A stretch of DNA of 64,000 nucleotides from Vibrio sp. Isolate34 (GCF_022397915.1 NZ_JAKEUO010000004.1:186001-250000), one strand, 5' to 3'. Counted from the stretch's first letter, positions 18,670 through 27,972 are shown. Made by a program: numbers and translations. Notes: generated by a model from the sequence alone, not told the origin.

Positions 18670-21258
18670 ATGTCTTTGAAAACCCAAATTACATTGAGAA
18701 CCGCAGTGGTTCTGCCCTTCGTGATGATTTTTCTGTTCACTATGGGCGTAATGGTTTTCACTCAAAAGCAAAGCTACAAAGAGATGGTGAGTGATGTTAG
18801 TACACGACAACTAACATCACTGACTGACAATGTTCATCAAAGCCTGTCTAATTTTTTAGAAAAGCCATTTCACGCAAACCTCTCCCTCAGCCATAACATC
18901 GGCTACCACCATCTTTATCAAGCGGGCAACCTCAGCAAGGTCCAAGACTATATTTTTTATACGTTTTCAGACCATTACACAGCTGTACCTCAACTCGATG
19001 TGATCGGTTTTGGTTCTGAAGATGGTAACTATGTGGGTTTTCGTAAAGAAGCCAACAAAGGCTACACCTTGATGGTGCAAGACGAGCGCACCAATGATCA
19101 ACTCGTCATTTACCGTGGCAGCAAGATTAGTGAAGACATTCGCTCGGTCATTTCAGGTTACGATCCGAGAGTCCGCCCTTGGTACACCCCGGTAGTTAAT
19201 GAGAAAAAAGCAGTATGGTCGCCAATCTATGCCAATGCGGATGAACGCCAAGAGATTACTCTTTCTGCCCTCGCCCCTATCTATTCCGACAATGAGTTTA
19301 AAGCGGTCATCGTCAGCGACATCAAGATCAATACCTTTAATGCATTCCTGAAGAACCTAAAAGACAAGACCGATGCTTCTGTCTACATCATCGATAAGCA
19401 GCAACGCTTAGTCGCACACTCCGGCGGTGGCAGTGTTGTCTCTTGGGGCACGGGGAAGACACATAAAGGCCAACGCTTACTAGCAACAGAGAGTGCTAAC
19501 CCCGTCATACGTGAGAGTGCCAGTTACGTAGACCAATTCCACTTAATCGATAATTTGGGCGAGCAGCACTTTAGCTTTCGCCTAGACGACGAACGCTACT
19601 TCAACCAAATCACCCCTTACGAAGATGAACACGGCCTCACGTGGTTTATTGGAGTGTCGATCCCTGAAAGTAATCTGCTCGGTGAGTTACCAGAAAATCA
19701 AAGAAACAGCTGGTTGCTCGGGCTAGCACTGAGTTGCGTAGGTGTCATTGCAGGATTAATTGCCTTTAATCGCGTCACCCAACCCATCACCTCCACCGCA
19801 GATGCCGCAAAACGTCTTGCCAAAGGTGATTGGGACAGCAGTATGCCGAAGTCAGGCAATATCTACGAGACCAGTATGTTGGTAGAGGCCTTCAACGAAA
19901 TGGCCAACAACCTGAAAGCGTCATTCAAGCAATTACAGTCACAACTGACCTATGACTCGCTGACCAAACTCTACAGCCGAGAAGGCTTTATCGATGCAGC
20001 ACAGAAAAACGCAGCAACCGAAAAAGGCACGCTGTACTTGGTTGGTATCGATCGCTTCCGAGACATCAATGACAGCCTAGGTCACTACAATGGCGACCAA
20101 CTGCTTATCATCTCTGCCGCTCGCTTGAGAGGCACGCTACCATCGGATTACCTATTGGCGCGCACAGGCGGTGATGAGTTCGCGATATACGCACCCAACG
20201 TCACCCAAGAGGAAGACGTTCAACTGCTTGCTAATCGTTTGGTTCAGACCTTTGCTTCACCGTTTGCGATGGAACCTGAAAGTGTCGTGGTCAAGGTTTC
20301 GATTGGTGTTGTGCAGGTATCAAACGATCAAAATATTACGTCGTGGCTTCGTAACAGCAGCATTGCACTCAGCAATGCCAAACAAGATAAAACACGCGTC
20401 AGCATCTATAGTCCTGAGATGGGCAACGCCTCTCGACACCGCACTAAGATGCTGGCTCGACTGAACAAAGCGATTGAGCTGCAGCAATTTGAACCCTTCT
20501 ATCAACCAATCGTCGACCTAGAATCAGGCACCACTATAGGCGCTGAAGCTCTGGCTCGTTGGGTCACCGACGAAGGCATTATCTCACCACTGGAATTCAT
20601 CCCACTGGCAGAAGAAACCGGACTTATCTACGACATTGGTAAGCAGATCTTGCACAAGTCTTGTCGAGATACGGCAATTGCGATTGAGTCAGGAAAATGG
20701 AGCGAAGATTTCTCGATTCACGTTAACTTATCTGTCGACCAGCTCAGTGAGAGTGGGTTTATTGGTTTAGTGAAAAACACCCTGAGTGATACGAAGTTAC
20801 CAGCCAAAAACCTTACGCTGGAAATCACTGAGTCACGCATCATTGATAATGACCCAACCATCATCGAAAACATGCTGACTCTCAAAGCATTGGGGATCTC
20901 AATTGCCATTGATGATTTCGGTACTGGTTATTCGTCACTGGCCTACCTGCATAAGCTGCCATTTGATTGCTTGAAGATTGATCGCAGCTTTGTAAGTAAG
21001 TTAGACAAAGAAAATCTAGACAGCTCGATTGTTGCAGCCATCGTCAATATTACCAAAGGCTTCAAAGTCAGCTTAGTCGCCGAAGGCGTTGAAACTCAGC
21101 AGCAAGCAGACCTACTTAAGCAGCTGCAATGCCCGCAAGCACAAGGGTTCTTATACAGTCGTCCAGTGCCTTTTGACCAATGGCCAACCGATCTAAGCAA
21201 TGCTAAACAGAGTGCTAAAATCAAGCAGAGTTCCGAGGTCAAAGAGAGCATCAGTTAA
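18670..21258 (+). CDS. Membrane sensor with GGDEF and EAL domains (c-di-GMP turnover)
   Basis: An 862-residue inner-membrane protein. An N-terminal membrane segment (about 12-32) is followed by a periplasmic dCache-like sensor (about 40-325, with the signature RPWYTPVV), a second membrane segment (about 338-358), HAMP, GGDEF and EAL. The cyclase motif GGDEF (500-504) is intact. The phosphodiesterase motifs EAL (626-628), ITES, DDFGTGYSS, LKIDRSF and VAEGVET are also intact, so both activities are possible. The dCache ligand cannot be predicted. It follows ntrC by 108 bp and is closed by a strong terminator; a link to nitrogen control is not shown. Confidence 0.9.
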   Translation: MSLKTQITLRTAVVLPFVMIFLFTMGVMVFTQKQSYKEMVSDVSTRQLTSLTDNVHQSLSNFLEKPFHANLSLSHNIGYHHLYQAGNLSKVQDYIFYTFSDHYTAVPQLDVIGFGSEDGNYVGFRKEANKGYTLMVQDERTNDQLVIYRGSKISEDIRSVISGYDPRVRPWYTPVVNEKKAVWSPIYANADERQEITLSALAPIYSDNEFKAVIVSDIKINTFNAFLKNLKDKTDASVYIIDKQQRLVAHSGGGSVVSWGTGKTHKGQRLLATESANPVIRESASYVDQFHLIDNLGEQHFSFRLDDERYFNQITPYEDEHGLTWFIGVSIPESNLLGELPENQRNSWLLGLALSCVGVIAGLIAFNRVTQPITSTADAAKRLAKGDWDSSMPKSGNIYETSMLVEAFNEMANNLKASFKQLQSQLTYDSLTKLYSREGFIDAAQKNAATEKGTLYLVGIDRFRDINDSLGHYNGDQLLIISAARLRGTLPSDYLLARTGGDEFAIYAPNVTQEEDVQLLANRLVQTFASPFAMEPESVVVKVSIGVVQVSNDQNITSWLRNSSIALSNAKQDKTRVSIYSPEMGNASRHRTKMLARLNKAIELQQFEPFYQPIVDLESGTTIGAEALARWVTDEGIISPLEFIPLAEETGLIYDIGKQILHKSCRDTAIAIESGKWSEDFSIHVNLSVDQLSESGFIGLVKNTLSDTKLPAKNLTLEITESRIIDNDPTIIENMLTLKALGISIAIDDFGTGYSSLAYLHKLPFDCLKIDRSFVSKLDKENLDSSIVAAIVNITKGFKVSLVAEGVETQQQADLLKQLQCPQAQGFLYSRPVPFDQWPTDLSNAKQSAKIKQSSEVKESIS

Positions 21259-21300
21259 AGCAAGCTGACAGGTTCGAGCGAACAAACCACAGATACAAAA

Positions 21301-21329
21301 ATGCCAGCATGATGCTGGCATTTTTTTTT
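21301..21329. terminator. Terminator between the converging GGDEF-EAL gene and hemN
   Basis: ATGCCAGCAT / ATGCTGGCAT palindrome followed by nine T on the plus strand and by a shorter T run on the minus strand. Confidence 0.9.
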
Positions 21330-21353
21330 ATGTCTCTACTCTCAATCGAGCGA

Positions 21354-22745
21354 TTAGATCACGCGAGAGAATTGCTGTTGGCGAGCCTTAGCGCGTAAGT
21401 ATTTGTCAAAACACATACAGATGTTACGAATCAACAAACGACCACGCAGAGTCACGCGGATCTCTTTGTCGTCGACTTCAACTAACTCATCGTTAATGAA
21501 GGTTTGTAGAAGCTCTAAGTCTTCCTTGAAGTAACGATTAAAGTTAACCGAGAACTCAGATTCGATCATGGTCTTATTAAGCTTAAAGTTACAGATCAGC
21601 TGCTTGATTACTTCACGACGTAAAAGGTCATCACTATCAAGTGCCACACCTTTCCACAGTGCATGGCGCAGGTCATTAACCTGAGCGTAGTATTTCTTCA
21701 GCTCTTTTTGGTTTTGTGCGTAAGCATCACCCACCATAGAGATAGCAGAAACACCAAAACCAATTAGGTCAGCTTCGCCTTGGGTCGTGTAGCCTTGGAA
21801 GTTACGATGCAAGATGCCTTCGCGCTGTGCAACCGCGAGCTCGTCTTCAGGTAGAGCAAAGTGGTCCATACCGATGAACTGGTAACCTGCACCCGTTAGG
21901 GTCTCGATAGTATCTTGCAGGATAGCCATTTTCTCTTTTGCTTCCGGCAGGTCTTCATCTTTAATCTTACGCTGCGCCGCAAACAGTTGTGGCATGTGTG
22001 CGTAGTTAAATACCGATAAACGCCCCGGCTTCATCTCAAGCACTTGCTTCAGTGTTTCAGCGAATAGCGCTTGAGTCTGCTTTGGCAGGCCGTAGATCAA
22101 ATCTAGGTTAGTCGAACGGAAGCCTAGCTCTTTAGCACGTTGAACCATCGCAATGATGAACTCTTCATCTTGCTCACGGTTAACCAGCTTCTGCACTTCT
22201 TTATTGAAGTCTTGAACACCGATACTAAGGCGGTTAAAGCCTTCGTTACGTAGGTGATCGAGCACATCGAGCTCAATTTCACGCGGGTCTACTTCGATAC
22301 TGATTTCAGCATCCGCCGTGAAGTTAAACTCATCACGCAGAATCATCATCAAACGAGTGATTTGAGTCTTGCTCAAAAAGGTTGGTGTACCGCCACCGAA
22401 GTGCAGTTGAGTCACTTCGCGACCATTAAGCAGAGACGCACGCTGGCGGATTTCATGTTCAATCACATCAAGGTACTCATCCGCTTTGTGCGAGTGACGA
22501 GTAATCACCTTATTACAACCACAGTAGTAACAAAGCTTATGGCAGAACGGGATATGCACGTAAAGAGAGAGTGGACGCTCTGGGTATTGCGTACACGCCA
22601 TGTCGTAATCAGCGACGGTAAACGCTTCATGAAACTCCAACGCAGTTGGGTATGAGGTGTAACGAGGTCCCGAATAGTTGTACTTGTTTAAGATCTCTTG
22701 ATCCCAAACGATTTGCTGATTCGTTGTTACTGGCTTGCTCGACAT
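21354..22745 (-). CDS. hemN: Oxygen-independent coproporphyrinogen III oxidase
   Basis: Radical SAM enzyme of anaerobic haem synthesis that converts coproporphyrinogen III to protoporphyrinogen IX. The 463 residues include the cluster motif CHKLCYYCGC (C-x3-C-x2-C-x-C, the extra Cys typical of true HemN), the N-terminal YNYSGPRYTSYPTA segment and FGGGTPTFL. A candidate FNR-like site lies about 150 bp upstream. The glnG...hemN-yihI neighbourhood is as in E. coli. It works in the same pathway as hemB at 32045-33088. Confidence 0.96.
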   Translation of the reverse strand: MSSKPVTTNQQIVWDQEILNKYNYSGPRYTSYPTALEFHEAFTVADYDMACTQYPERPLSLYVHIPFCHKLCYYCGCNKVITRHSHKADEYLDVIEHEIRQRASLLNGREVTQLHFGGGTPTFLSKTQITRLMMILRDEFNFTADAEISIEVDPREIELDVLDHLRNEGFNRLSIGVQDFNKEVQKLVNREQDEEFIIAMVQRAKELGFRSTNLDLIYGLPKQTQALFAETLKQVLEMKPGRLSVFNYAHMPQLFAAQRKIKDEDLPEAKEKMAILQDTIETLTGAGYQFIGMDHFALPEDELAVAQREGILHRNFQGYTTQGEADLIGFGVSAISMVGDAYAQNQKELKKYYAQVNDLRHALWKGVALDSDDLLRREVIKQLICNFKLNKTMIESEFSVNFNRYFKEDLELLQTFINDELVEVDDKEIRVTLRGRLLIRNICMCFDKYLRAKARQQQFSRVI

Positions 22746-22896
22746 AGCGGTACTTCCAATTTAGATCCGCGAGAACCTAAGGTCTCTCAAATCATTTTAC
22801 ATACATTAAAATATAGACGGGTTATTTTGCCACACGACTTGTAAGGTCGTTTCAAGACAAAATCTTTTTTTCAGATAAAAACTCAGAACTGCTAGC

Positions 22897-22910
22897 TTGA
22901 TCACTAACAA
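22897..22910. promoter_or_regulatory. Candidate FNR-like site upstream of hemN
   Basis: TTGATCACTAACAA differs from the FNR consensus TTGAT-N4-ATCAA at one specified base. It lies in the 283-bp gap between hemN and the DUF2489 gene, whose remainder shows no other clear element. Anaerobic control of hemN makes it plausible, but the site is far from the start codon. Confidence 0.35.
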
Positions 22911-23028
22911 TGCACCGAAATACAGGGGTGCAAGAGGTAAGAAGGCTCATTCAGCACTCGGGATTAAAGATAATGAATCTTAAATACACCGTGTATTAAA
23001 CGAGCCTCTATATTAATAGTCTTAGCGA

Positions 23029-23517
23029 CTAGATCATCTGAATATTGATTTGATTGTTGAGAGGTTTAACCTTCTCCTGCAACCTTTTCAAATCTTCGAT
23101 AACCGCATCGTTCAAGCGAGTCTCTGCCTTGTGGCGTGTGAGATTCTGCTGCATGCGTTCTTTCTTCGTCAATTCCTGTCTTTCCTCTCCGCGCGCCATA
23201 TCTTTAACGATGTGGTACAGCTCAGAAAGAGCAGGATATTCAGAATCTAAATCGACACGCTCATCACCCTGAACGTTATCCATGATGATACACACTCGGA
23301 TACTGATCTCAGGTAAATCACACTGCCCTTGAATGCCCGCTAGACACAAAGTATTTACGTTGTCGTAAATCGTCGCGTTACGTTTCTCAATGGCTAGTGC
23401 TTGATGCTGCTTTTGCAACTCCGTCTGCTTCTTCACTTGAAGTAGAAGGTAACCTGCGTAAGAGCCCAAGCCGAGAATGATAATTCCACCAGCAATTGCT
23501 AATAAGGTTACGTTCAT
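23029..23517 (-). CDS. DUF2489 protein
   Basis: A 162-residue protein with one N-terminal membrane helix (about residues 4-26, LLAIAGGIIILGLGSYAGYLLL), then a cytoplasmic helical domain with conserved cysteines in LCLAGIQGQCDLPEISIRVCI. This is the DUF2489 family, with no known function. It starts 6 bp after the yihI stop, so it is the third gene of a methyltransferase-yihI-DUF2489 operon on the minus strand. Confidence 0.85.
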   Translation of the reverse strand: MNVTLLAIAGGIIILGLGSYAGYLLLQVKKQTELQKQHQALAIEKRNATIYDNVNTLCLAGIQGQCDLPEISIRVCIIMDNVQGDERVDLDSEYPALSELYHIVKDMARGEERQELTKKERMQQNLTRHKAETRLNDAVIEDLKRLQEKVKPLNNQINIQMI

Positions 23518-23523
23518 TGGCTA

Positions 23524-24081
23524 TTAACCTTTAAAGCTGTCTAAGTCGAAGTCTTCGAATTGAGATAACAAGTCTTCGTCAGAGCTTGCTTTCTTCTTAG
23601 AGGCAACTGGTGCTTCTTCGAAGATCTCTTCTTCGTCTTCTTCTGGCTCTAACAGACCTAAGCGGCCCATTAGGTGTTCGATGCGATCAAGTTTCTCGTC
23701 AACGAACTTCTGTAGACCTGCACCTAGGTTTTCACCATTTTCAAGGCGATCTAGCAGCGTGTTCAGTTGAGCATCGTTCTCAAGCATCTCTAACTCTTGT
23801 TCGTTAGATAGCTTACGCTCTTGTTTCGTTGGCTTCTTCGCTGGTTCAATAATCAGCGGGATTTTTTTCTTGCTGCCTAAACGAGGGTCGCGAGCTTGTG
23901 CAGCTTTACGCTGTTTTGCTTCGCTACCATCTGAGTGACGGCTGCCAGATTTTAGGCCTTTACGCTTTTTAACACGCTTACGTTCACGACCTTCAACATC
24001 AGATTCGCTACGGTTACGAGTAACCATAGGTTCCGGAGCGCCAAGAGCTCCCGGCTTTCTTGATTTTTTACTACGAGCCAT
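23524..24081 (-). CDS. yihI: Der GTPase-activating protein YihI
   Basis: In E. coli YihI stimulates the GTPase Der and so modulates 50S maturation. The 185 residues have the family's two halves: a very basic N-terminus (ARSKKSRKPGALGAPEP...RKRVKKRKGLKSGSR) and an acidic C-terminus (EPEEDEEEIFEEAPV...LLSQFEDFDLDSFKG). The central KQERKLSNEQELEMLENDAQLNTLLDRLE is the core motif. Its ATG overlaps the methyltransferase stop in a TAATG junction, so the two are translationally coupled. Confidence 0.93.
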   Translation of the reverse strand: MARSKKSRKPGALGAPEPMVTRNRSESDVEGRERKRVKKRKGLKSGSRHSDGSEAKQRKAAQARDPRLGSKKKIPLIIEPAKKPTKQERKLSNEQELEMLENDAQLNTLLDRLENGENLGAGLQKFVDEKLDRIEHLMGRLGLLEPEEDEEEIFEEAPVASKKKASSDEDLLSQFEDFDLDSFKG

Positions 24082-24719
24082 TACTGCACTTTCCTCAGTA
24101 AAATTACATCATTTCCAAAAAATTCTAGTTCGAGCTTATCCCGCTCTGCCAAAAACTGGAATGTTTGACGACTAAAGAAGACGACATGAGTCGGGTCATT
24201 CTTGTAGTGCCAACCAGCAAACGCATCTACGTCTATTACTAGCTTAGTCATAAGACCAATCCAGCCTTTGGGTTTAACTAAATTCAACCATTGCTGCCAC
24301 ACTTTGTCTGGGTGATAAAGATGTTCAATCACCTCCGTGGCAGTCATAAAGTCGTACGTTTTTTCCAACACAGAAGTCTCTGGGTGGTAATAGATATCGT
24401 ACAACTCCATGGTGTGTCCGGCTTCTTCTAACATGATAGATAGCGTAGGGCCTGGGCCACAACCAAAATCCAACCCTTGTGAGTTAGATGAAATTTTGTC
24501 TGTTAGTGGATCCGCGATGCGAGATAAAAAACGGCGATAGCCTGCATCACTAGGATCGTTCTCATGGAGATCATAGTGTGCTTTTTCTTCTTTTGCTTCT
24601 AACCTTTGTTCAGGTTTAACAAATACCAGTTCACATTGCTGACACTGCAGATAGGCTCTGCGTTTGTCTTCAAAATAGTGATTCACGCCTTGGTGATGGC
24701 ATAAGGGACAAGTATACAT
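24081..24719 (-). CDS. Class I SAM-dependent methyltransferase with zinc-ribbon-like N-terminus
   Basis: A 212-residue protein with two CxxC pairs near the N-terminus (CPLCHHQG and CQQCELVF), a likely zinc ribbon. A Rossmann methyltransferase fold follows with the SAM motif LDFGCGPGPTLS and the post-I segment ELYDIYYHP. The substrate is unknown. The zinc ribbon is compatible with an RNA or protein substrate but does not prove one. It is first in the yihI operon. A CsrC-like sRNA gene lies upstream on the same strand and ends about 85 bp before this start. Confidence 0.8.
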   Translation of the reverse strand: MYTCPLCHHQGVNHYFEDKRRAYLQCQQCELVFVKPEQRLEAKEEKAHYDLHENDPSDAGYRRFLSRIADPLTDKISSNSQGLDFGCGPGPTLSIMLEEAGHTMELYDIYYHPETSVLEKTYDFMTATEVIEHLYHPDKVWQQWLNLVKPKGWIGLMTKLVIDVDAFAGWHYKNDPTHVVFFSRQTFQFLAERDKLELEFFGNDVILLRKVQ

Positions 24720-24803
24720 AGCACATCCTTAAACAGGGATGCGAAACATACCAGAAACTGCGTTTATAGTGGAGAGGTATTGGGTGTTTTTTCATCAAAT
24801 CAA

Positions 24804-25083
24804 TAAAAAAAGCGATAGGAAAACCTATCGCTCTCTAAATCTGCCTATATCGGCCAAAATTTGCATACTCAACTTGGTACACAAATCTCCATTTGTTATT
24901 GGTGCTTTCCATGCCAAATTTGTTTGTTGTTCATCGTCCTGATGAGTTTTGGCTATCCTTTTCTAACACCTTGTTGCTGGGCTGTCCTAGCCTGATCCAT
25001 TTCTGTCTATACCATTAGACTAGATGATCATCCATATCTAAGTCAGCTCCTAGCTGATGGCGGTTACTTTACCGTGTTACAAA
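24804..25083 (-). ncRNA. csrC: CsrB/CsrC-type sRNA that titrates CsrA
   Basis: On the minus strand this gene-free region carries eight GGA motifs in about 165 nt. Three are presented as AGGA in perfect five- or four-bp hairpins: UCAGC-UAGGA-GCUGA (25043-25057), GGCU-AGGAC-AGCC (24980-24992) and UCAUC-AGGAC-GAUGA (24931-24945). A fourth GGA is in the loop of UAGAU...AUCUA (25021-25040). The 3' end is a strong terminator (AGCGATAGG / CCTATCGCT plus Ts, 24804-24832). Position between engB and yihI matches E. coli csrC. The 5' end is approximate, set from a TATTGT -10-like box at 25090-25095. I saw no clear VarA/UvrY box. Confidence 0.82.
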
Positions 25084-25192
25084 AAGACTACAATAGTGCG
25101 AGTTCACACTTTCGAACACAAATTGATCACACATAGATAAATCAGACATAAACGATTGATTCATAACTAGTGGCAATCAAAAGAAACTAGCC

Positions 25193-25229
25193 AAAAAGAA
25201 AACGCCCCGACCATAATTGATCGGGGCGT
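25193..25229 (-). terminator. Rho-independent terminator of the cytochrome c4 gene
   Basis: ACGCCCCGA / TCGGGGCGT stem. On the minus strand it is followed by TTTTCTTTTT. Confidence 0.85.
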
Positions 25230-25290
25230 CTCTTCAATCTCGCTCGAACGTACATTTCTTCACTCTGGCTAAGAGCAAGAAACCGACAAA

Positions 25291-25908
25291 TTAGTGTAGA
25301 CCACCAACGTACTTCGATAAGGTATCAATTTCTGCGTCTGTTAACTTTTTAGCTACATCACGCATCATCGCATTCATGTCGTTATTACGGTTACCATCGC
25401 GGAATTTTTCAAGTTGAGCCTTGATGTAATCTGCGTGTTGACCAGAAATCTTAGGGAAACCAGAAAGTTCGGTACCGTTACCACGAGGGCCGTGACAAGC
25501 AATACACGCCGTTAGGCCGCGTTCTGCGTTACCCGCCGTGTAAAGAACCTTACCTTCATCTACTACATTTTCAGGAGTAGAGTTACTAGAGATAGGTAGA
25601 GATGCGTAGTATGCCGCTAGGTCTGCCATATCTTCTTCAGATAAAGGCATCGCCATTGCACCCATTACAGGTTCGTAACGACCTTGCTTACCACCACTTG
25701 TCATACCTAGCTTAAGCTCTTTTAACTGCTTCTCTAGGTACTTCTCATGTTGACCAGCCAGCTTAGGGTACTGAGTGATCAGACTGTTGCCGTCAGCACC
25801 GTGGCAGGCAACACATGTTTGTGATTTGGCTTTACCAGCTTCAATACTACCTTGAGCCCATACTGAGCAGCTGGCTAAAAGACTCAAAATTAGCGCTAAT
25901 TTCTTCAT
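25291..25908 (-). CDS. Dihaem cytochrome c4
   Basis: Periplasmic electron carrier that typically delivers electrons to cbb3-type terminal oxidases. The 205 residues start with a signal peptide (cleavage after ...CSVWA, residue 18) and hold two haem-binding motifs, CVACH at 32-36 and CIACH in the second half, each with downstream methionines that can serve as axial ligands. The repeated '[16 protein letters not shown]' / '[16 protein letters not shown]' segments show the internal duplication of the family. It is divergent from engB. Confidence 0.94.
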   Translation of the reverse strand: MKKLALILSLLASCSVWAQGSIEAGKAKSQTCVACHGADGNSLITQYPKLAGQHEKYLEKQLKELKLGMTSGGKQGRYEPVMGAMAMPLSEEDMADLAAYYASLPISSNSTPENVVDEGKVLYTAGNAERGLTACIACHGPRGNGTELSGFPKISGQHADYIKAQLEKFRDGNRNNDMNAMMRDVAKKLTDAEIDTLSKYVGGLH

Positions 25909-26056
25909 GACATTCCATTATAATTATCAAGCTTCCAGTACCACTCTATGTTGCCACTCATGGTACAATAGGCGACCTTATGCCGAGCACGGTTATTTTA
26001 CACAAATTCACAAAAAAGTAATCAATCGACTACACAAAGTCGAGATGGAGTTAACA

Positions 26057-26716
26057 GTGAGCGTAAAAATTCATTATCAAAACACGCATTTCATTACCAG
26101 TGCACCTGATATTCGTCATTTACCAGAAGACGAAGGGATCGAAATTGCGTTTGCAGGACGCTCCAATGCTGGTAAATCTAGCGCGTTAAATCGCGTTACA
26201 AACCAAAAAAGCTTGGCGAAAACCAGTAAGACACCAGGTCGTACTCAGTTAATTAACCTATTTAAGGTAACAGACGGTTGTCATATCGTCGATTTACCTG
26301 GATATGGCTTCGCTCAAGTACCACTTGAGATGAAGAAAAAGTGGCAGAAGTCGTTAGGTGAATACCTACAGCGACGTGAAAGCCTGAAAGGTTTAGTGGT
26401 ATTGATGGATATCCGTCACCCAATGAAAGACCTTGACCAACAAATGATCTACTGGGCTATCGATAGCCGTATCCCAGTACAGGTTTTGTTAACAAAAGCA
26501 GACAAACTGAAGAGTGGCGCGCGTAAAGCACAGCTACTGAAAATCCGTAACGATGCAAAATCTTTCGGTGGTGATGTAGCAGTTGATGTCTTCTCTTCTA
26601 TGAAAGGCATCGGCGTTGACCAACTGCGTTCCAAGATGGATGAGTGGTTCGCGCCAGCGCTTGCAGACCAGCTTATCGATGAGTTAGCAGACGAAGAACA
26701 CAAAGATTCAAAGTAG
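26057..26716 (+). CDS. engB: Ribosome biogenesis GTPase EngB (YihA)
   Basis: Essential GTPase for late 50S assembly. Visible motifs are GRSNAGKSS (G1), TPGRTQ (G2), DLPGYGF (G3) and TKADK (G4). I place the start at a GTG at 26057 ([22 protein letters not shown]), which follows ATGGAG at good spacing and gives 219 residues. The open frame extends to 25907, but that 50-residue extension is unlike the family and covers the promoter region shared with cytochrome c4. The engB-spf-polA neighbourhood is conserved with E. coli. Confidence 0.95.
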   Translation: MSVKIHYQNTHFITSAPDIRHLPEDEGIEIAFAGRSNAGKSSALNRVTNQKSLAKTSKTPGRTQLINLFKVTDGCHIVDLPGYGFAQVPLEMKKKWQKSLGEYLQRRESLKGLVVLMDIRHPMKDLDQQMIYWAIDSRIPVQVLLTKADKLKSGARKAQLLKIRNDAKSFGGDVAVDVFSSMKGIGVDQLRSKMDEWFAPALADQLIDELADEEHKDSK

Positions 26717-26767
26717 TCTCTATATAGAGGGACTAGATCGCTATCATAAAGTGATCGCACCTTATCA

Positions 26768-26797
26768 ATACCCTGCCTTATATAGGTGGGGTATTTT
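26768..26797 (+). terminator. Probable terminator after engB
   Basis: AATACCC...GGGTATT imperfect hairpin followed by seven T residues. Confidence 0.7.
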
Positions 26798-26927
26798 TTT
26801 ACCTATAAATTAGCGGGTTAAATTCAAAAACTAAGGATAAAAAAAAAGATAAACCCGTTATAAGCAACAGAAGTGGACCATACTAAAAACAGACTTTGAT
26901 AAACAGAATATAGAGAAAGGAATACTC

Positions 26928-27527
26928 ATGTGGAAAACACTCTTGGCCGTAATAGCAATGATCCTGATACCTGTTACAGGCCACGCCTCTGAAGCAGAAC
27001 CCAAGGAAGTACCGCTGATCAACGTCGATATGACCTTAGACCTCGACGGTATGGAAAAGTACGCTCAGGAAGCAAGCGAGTCACTCGAGGTGATATCGCA
27101 ATCTTTGCAAGCCATCGTCAATAACCCTAACCTCAGCGACGAACAACAACTGGCTCTCAATCAAACGGTTGAAAGCATCAACAAGCTTGCAGACACGACC
27201 AAGACCTCGCTCAATCAACTGCCACAAGCCTTAGATCAATCACGCGTCGCCTTTAAACAGACAAGCCAAACGCTGCTCGACGATATCCAAACCAAAGTCA
27301 TCATCGCGCTGGTTGCCGTTGTCGGTGTGATTATTATCGCCCTGACCGCTATTTACCTGCTAATCCTCAAACCTATGCAACAAACCTTGGTTAAAGCGAC
27401 CAACAATATCTCTTCTATGGCTCAATCTATCCAAGTCACTGCCGAAGCACTGAAATACAGCACCGAGAAGCAGCAAGAAATCATGGACTACATTGAGCAT
27501 TCACCCACTCAATGCTCTGATAAATAA
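26928..27527 (+). CDS. Unrecognised single-pass membrane protein with helical periplasmic domain
   Basis: I do not recognise this 199-residue protein. It has a signal peptide (cleavage near GHA-S, residue 21) and a strongly helical, heptad-rich domain (about 35-120; LEVISQSLQAIVNN, LNQTVESINKLADTTKTSLNQLPQAL). One membrane helix (about 126-150) and a short cytoplasmic helix (ILKPMQQTLVKATNNISSMAQSIQ) follow. The layout resembles the sensor-to-linker part of a chemoreceptor without the signalling hairpin. It has a good AAAGGA ribosome site and stands alone between engB and the spf gene. Confidence 0.7.
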   Translation: MWKTLLAVIAMILIPVTGHASEAEPKEVPLINVDMTLDLDGMEKYAQEASESLEVISQSLQAIVNNPNLSDEQQLALNQTVESINKLADTTKTSLNQLPQALDQSRVAFKQTSQTLLDDIQTKVIIALVAVVGVIIIALTAIYLLILKPMQQTLVKATNNISSMAQSIQVTAEALKYSTEKQQEIMDYIEHSPTQCSDK

Positions 27528-27754
27528 GGCGCGAGCGATCAATCCTTTACCAGCAAGTTGTAAAATAAAAGTTATTTCAAATGATAAAACAATCAATTTA
27601 AGTGTGGATTTAAATTACCAATTGCTGATCAAATTCCAGATTTAGGACAAATTGAGGGTTAGCTAGAGTGTGAGAAAAAGAGTAATAAAGGGCACTAAAA
27701 AGAAGCGGATTTGCGGGGGAATAGTAGGTTGGAAATATTTTTCTTTCGCACAAG

Positions 27755-27859
27755 AAAAAACGCCCCAGTCAAATGCTGACTGGGGCGGCTGAATCAGCCT
27801 AATCCAATAACGTGAAACAAAAGGTCTGAAAGATAGAACATCTTACCTCTGTACCCTAC
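27755..27859 (-). ncRNA. spf: Spot 42 sRNA
   Basis: The minus-strand sequence beginning GTAGGGTACAGAGGTAAGA at 27859 reproduces the conserved Spot 42 5' region. It continues through TTTCAGACCTTTT and ends in the CCGCCCCAGTCAG / CTGACTGGGGCG terminator with a T run (27755-27780). Total length is about 105 nt. In E. coli and vibrios, spf lies downstream of polA, as here, and is repressed by cAMP-CRP. The RNA base-pairs with catabolic mRNAs with Hfq. A -10-like TACATT lies 7 bases upstream of the start. The rest of the 507-bp engB-side/polA gap shows no further gene. Confidence 0.95.
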
Positions 27860-27972
27860 GAGATTTAATGTACAACAATTGCTCAGAAATGAAAACAACT
27901 TTTGTAGTTTTTTTTCATGAATGTTTTATTAAAACACCTAAACCCTTTTCACGATTCAACTTTATTCGAGAC

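Noticed and set aside
22254..22655. 133-codon open frame antisense to hemN
   Set aside because: Wholly within hemN, with no domain or ribosome site.
25907..26056. Longer EngB start
   Set aside because: The extension is unlike any EngB, spans the divergent promoter region, and a GTG with a good ribosome site gives the normal length.
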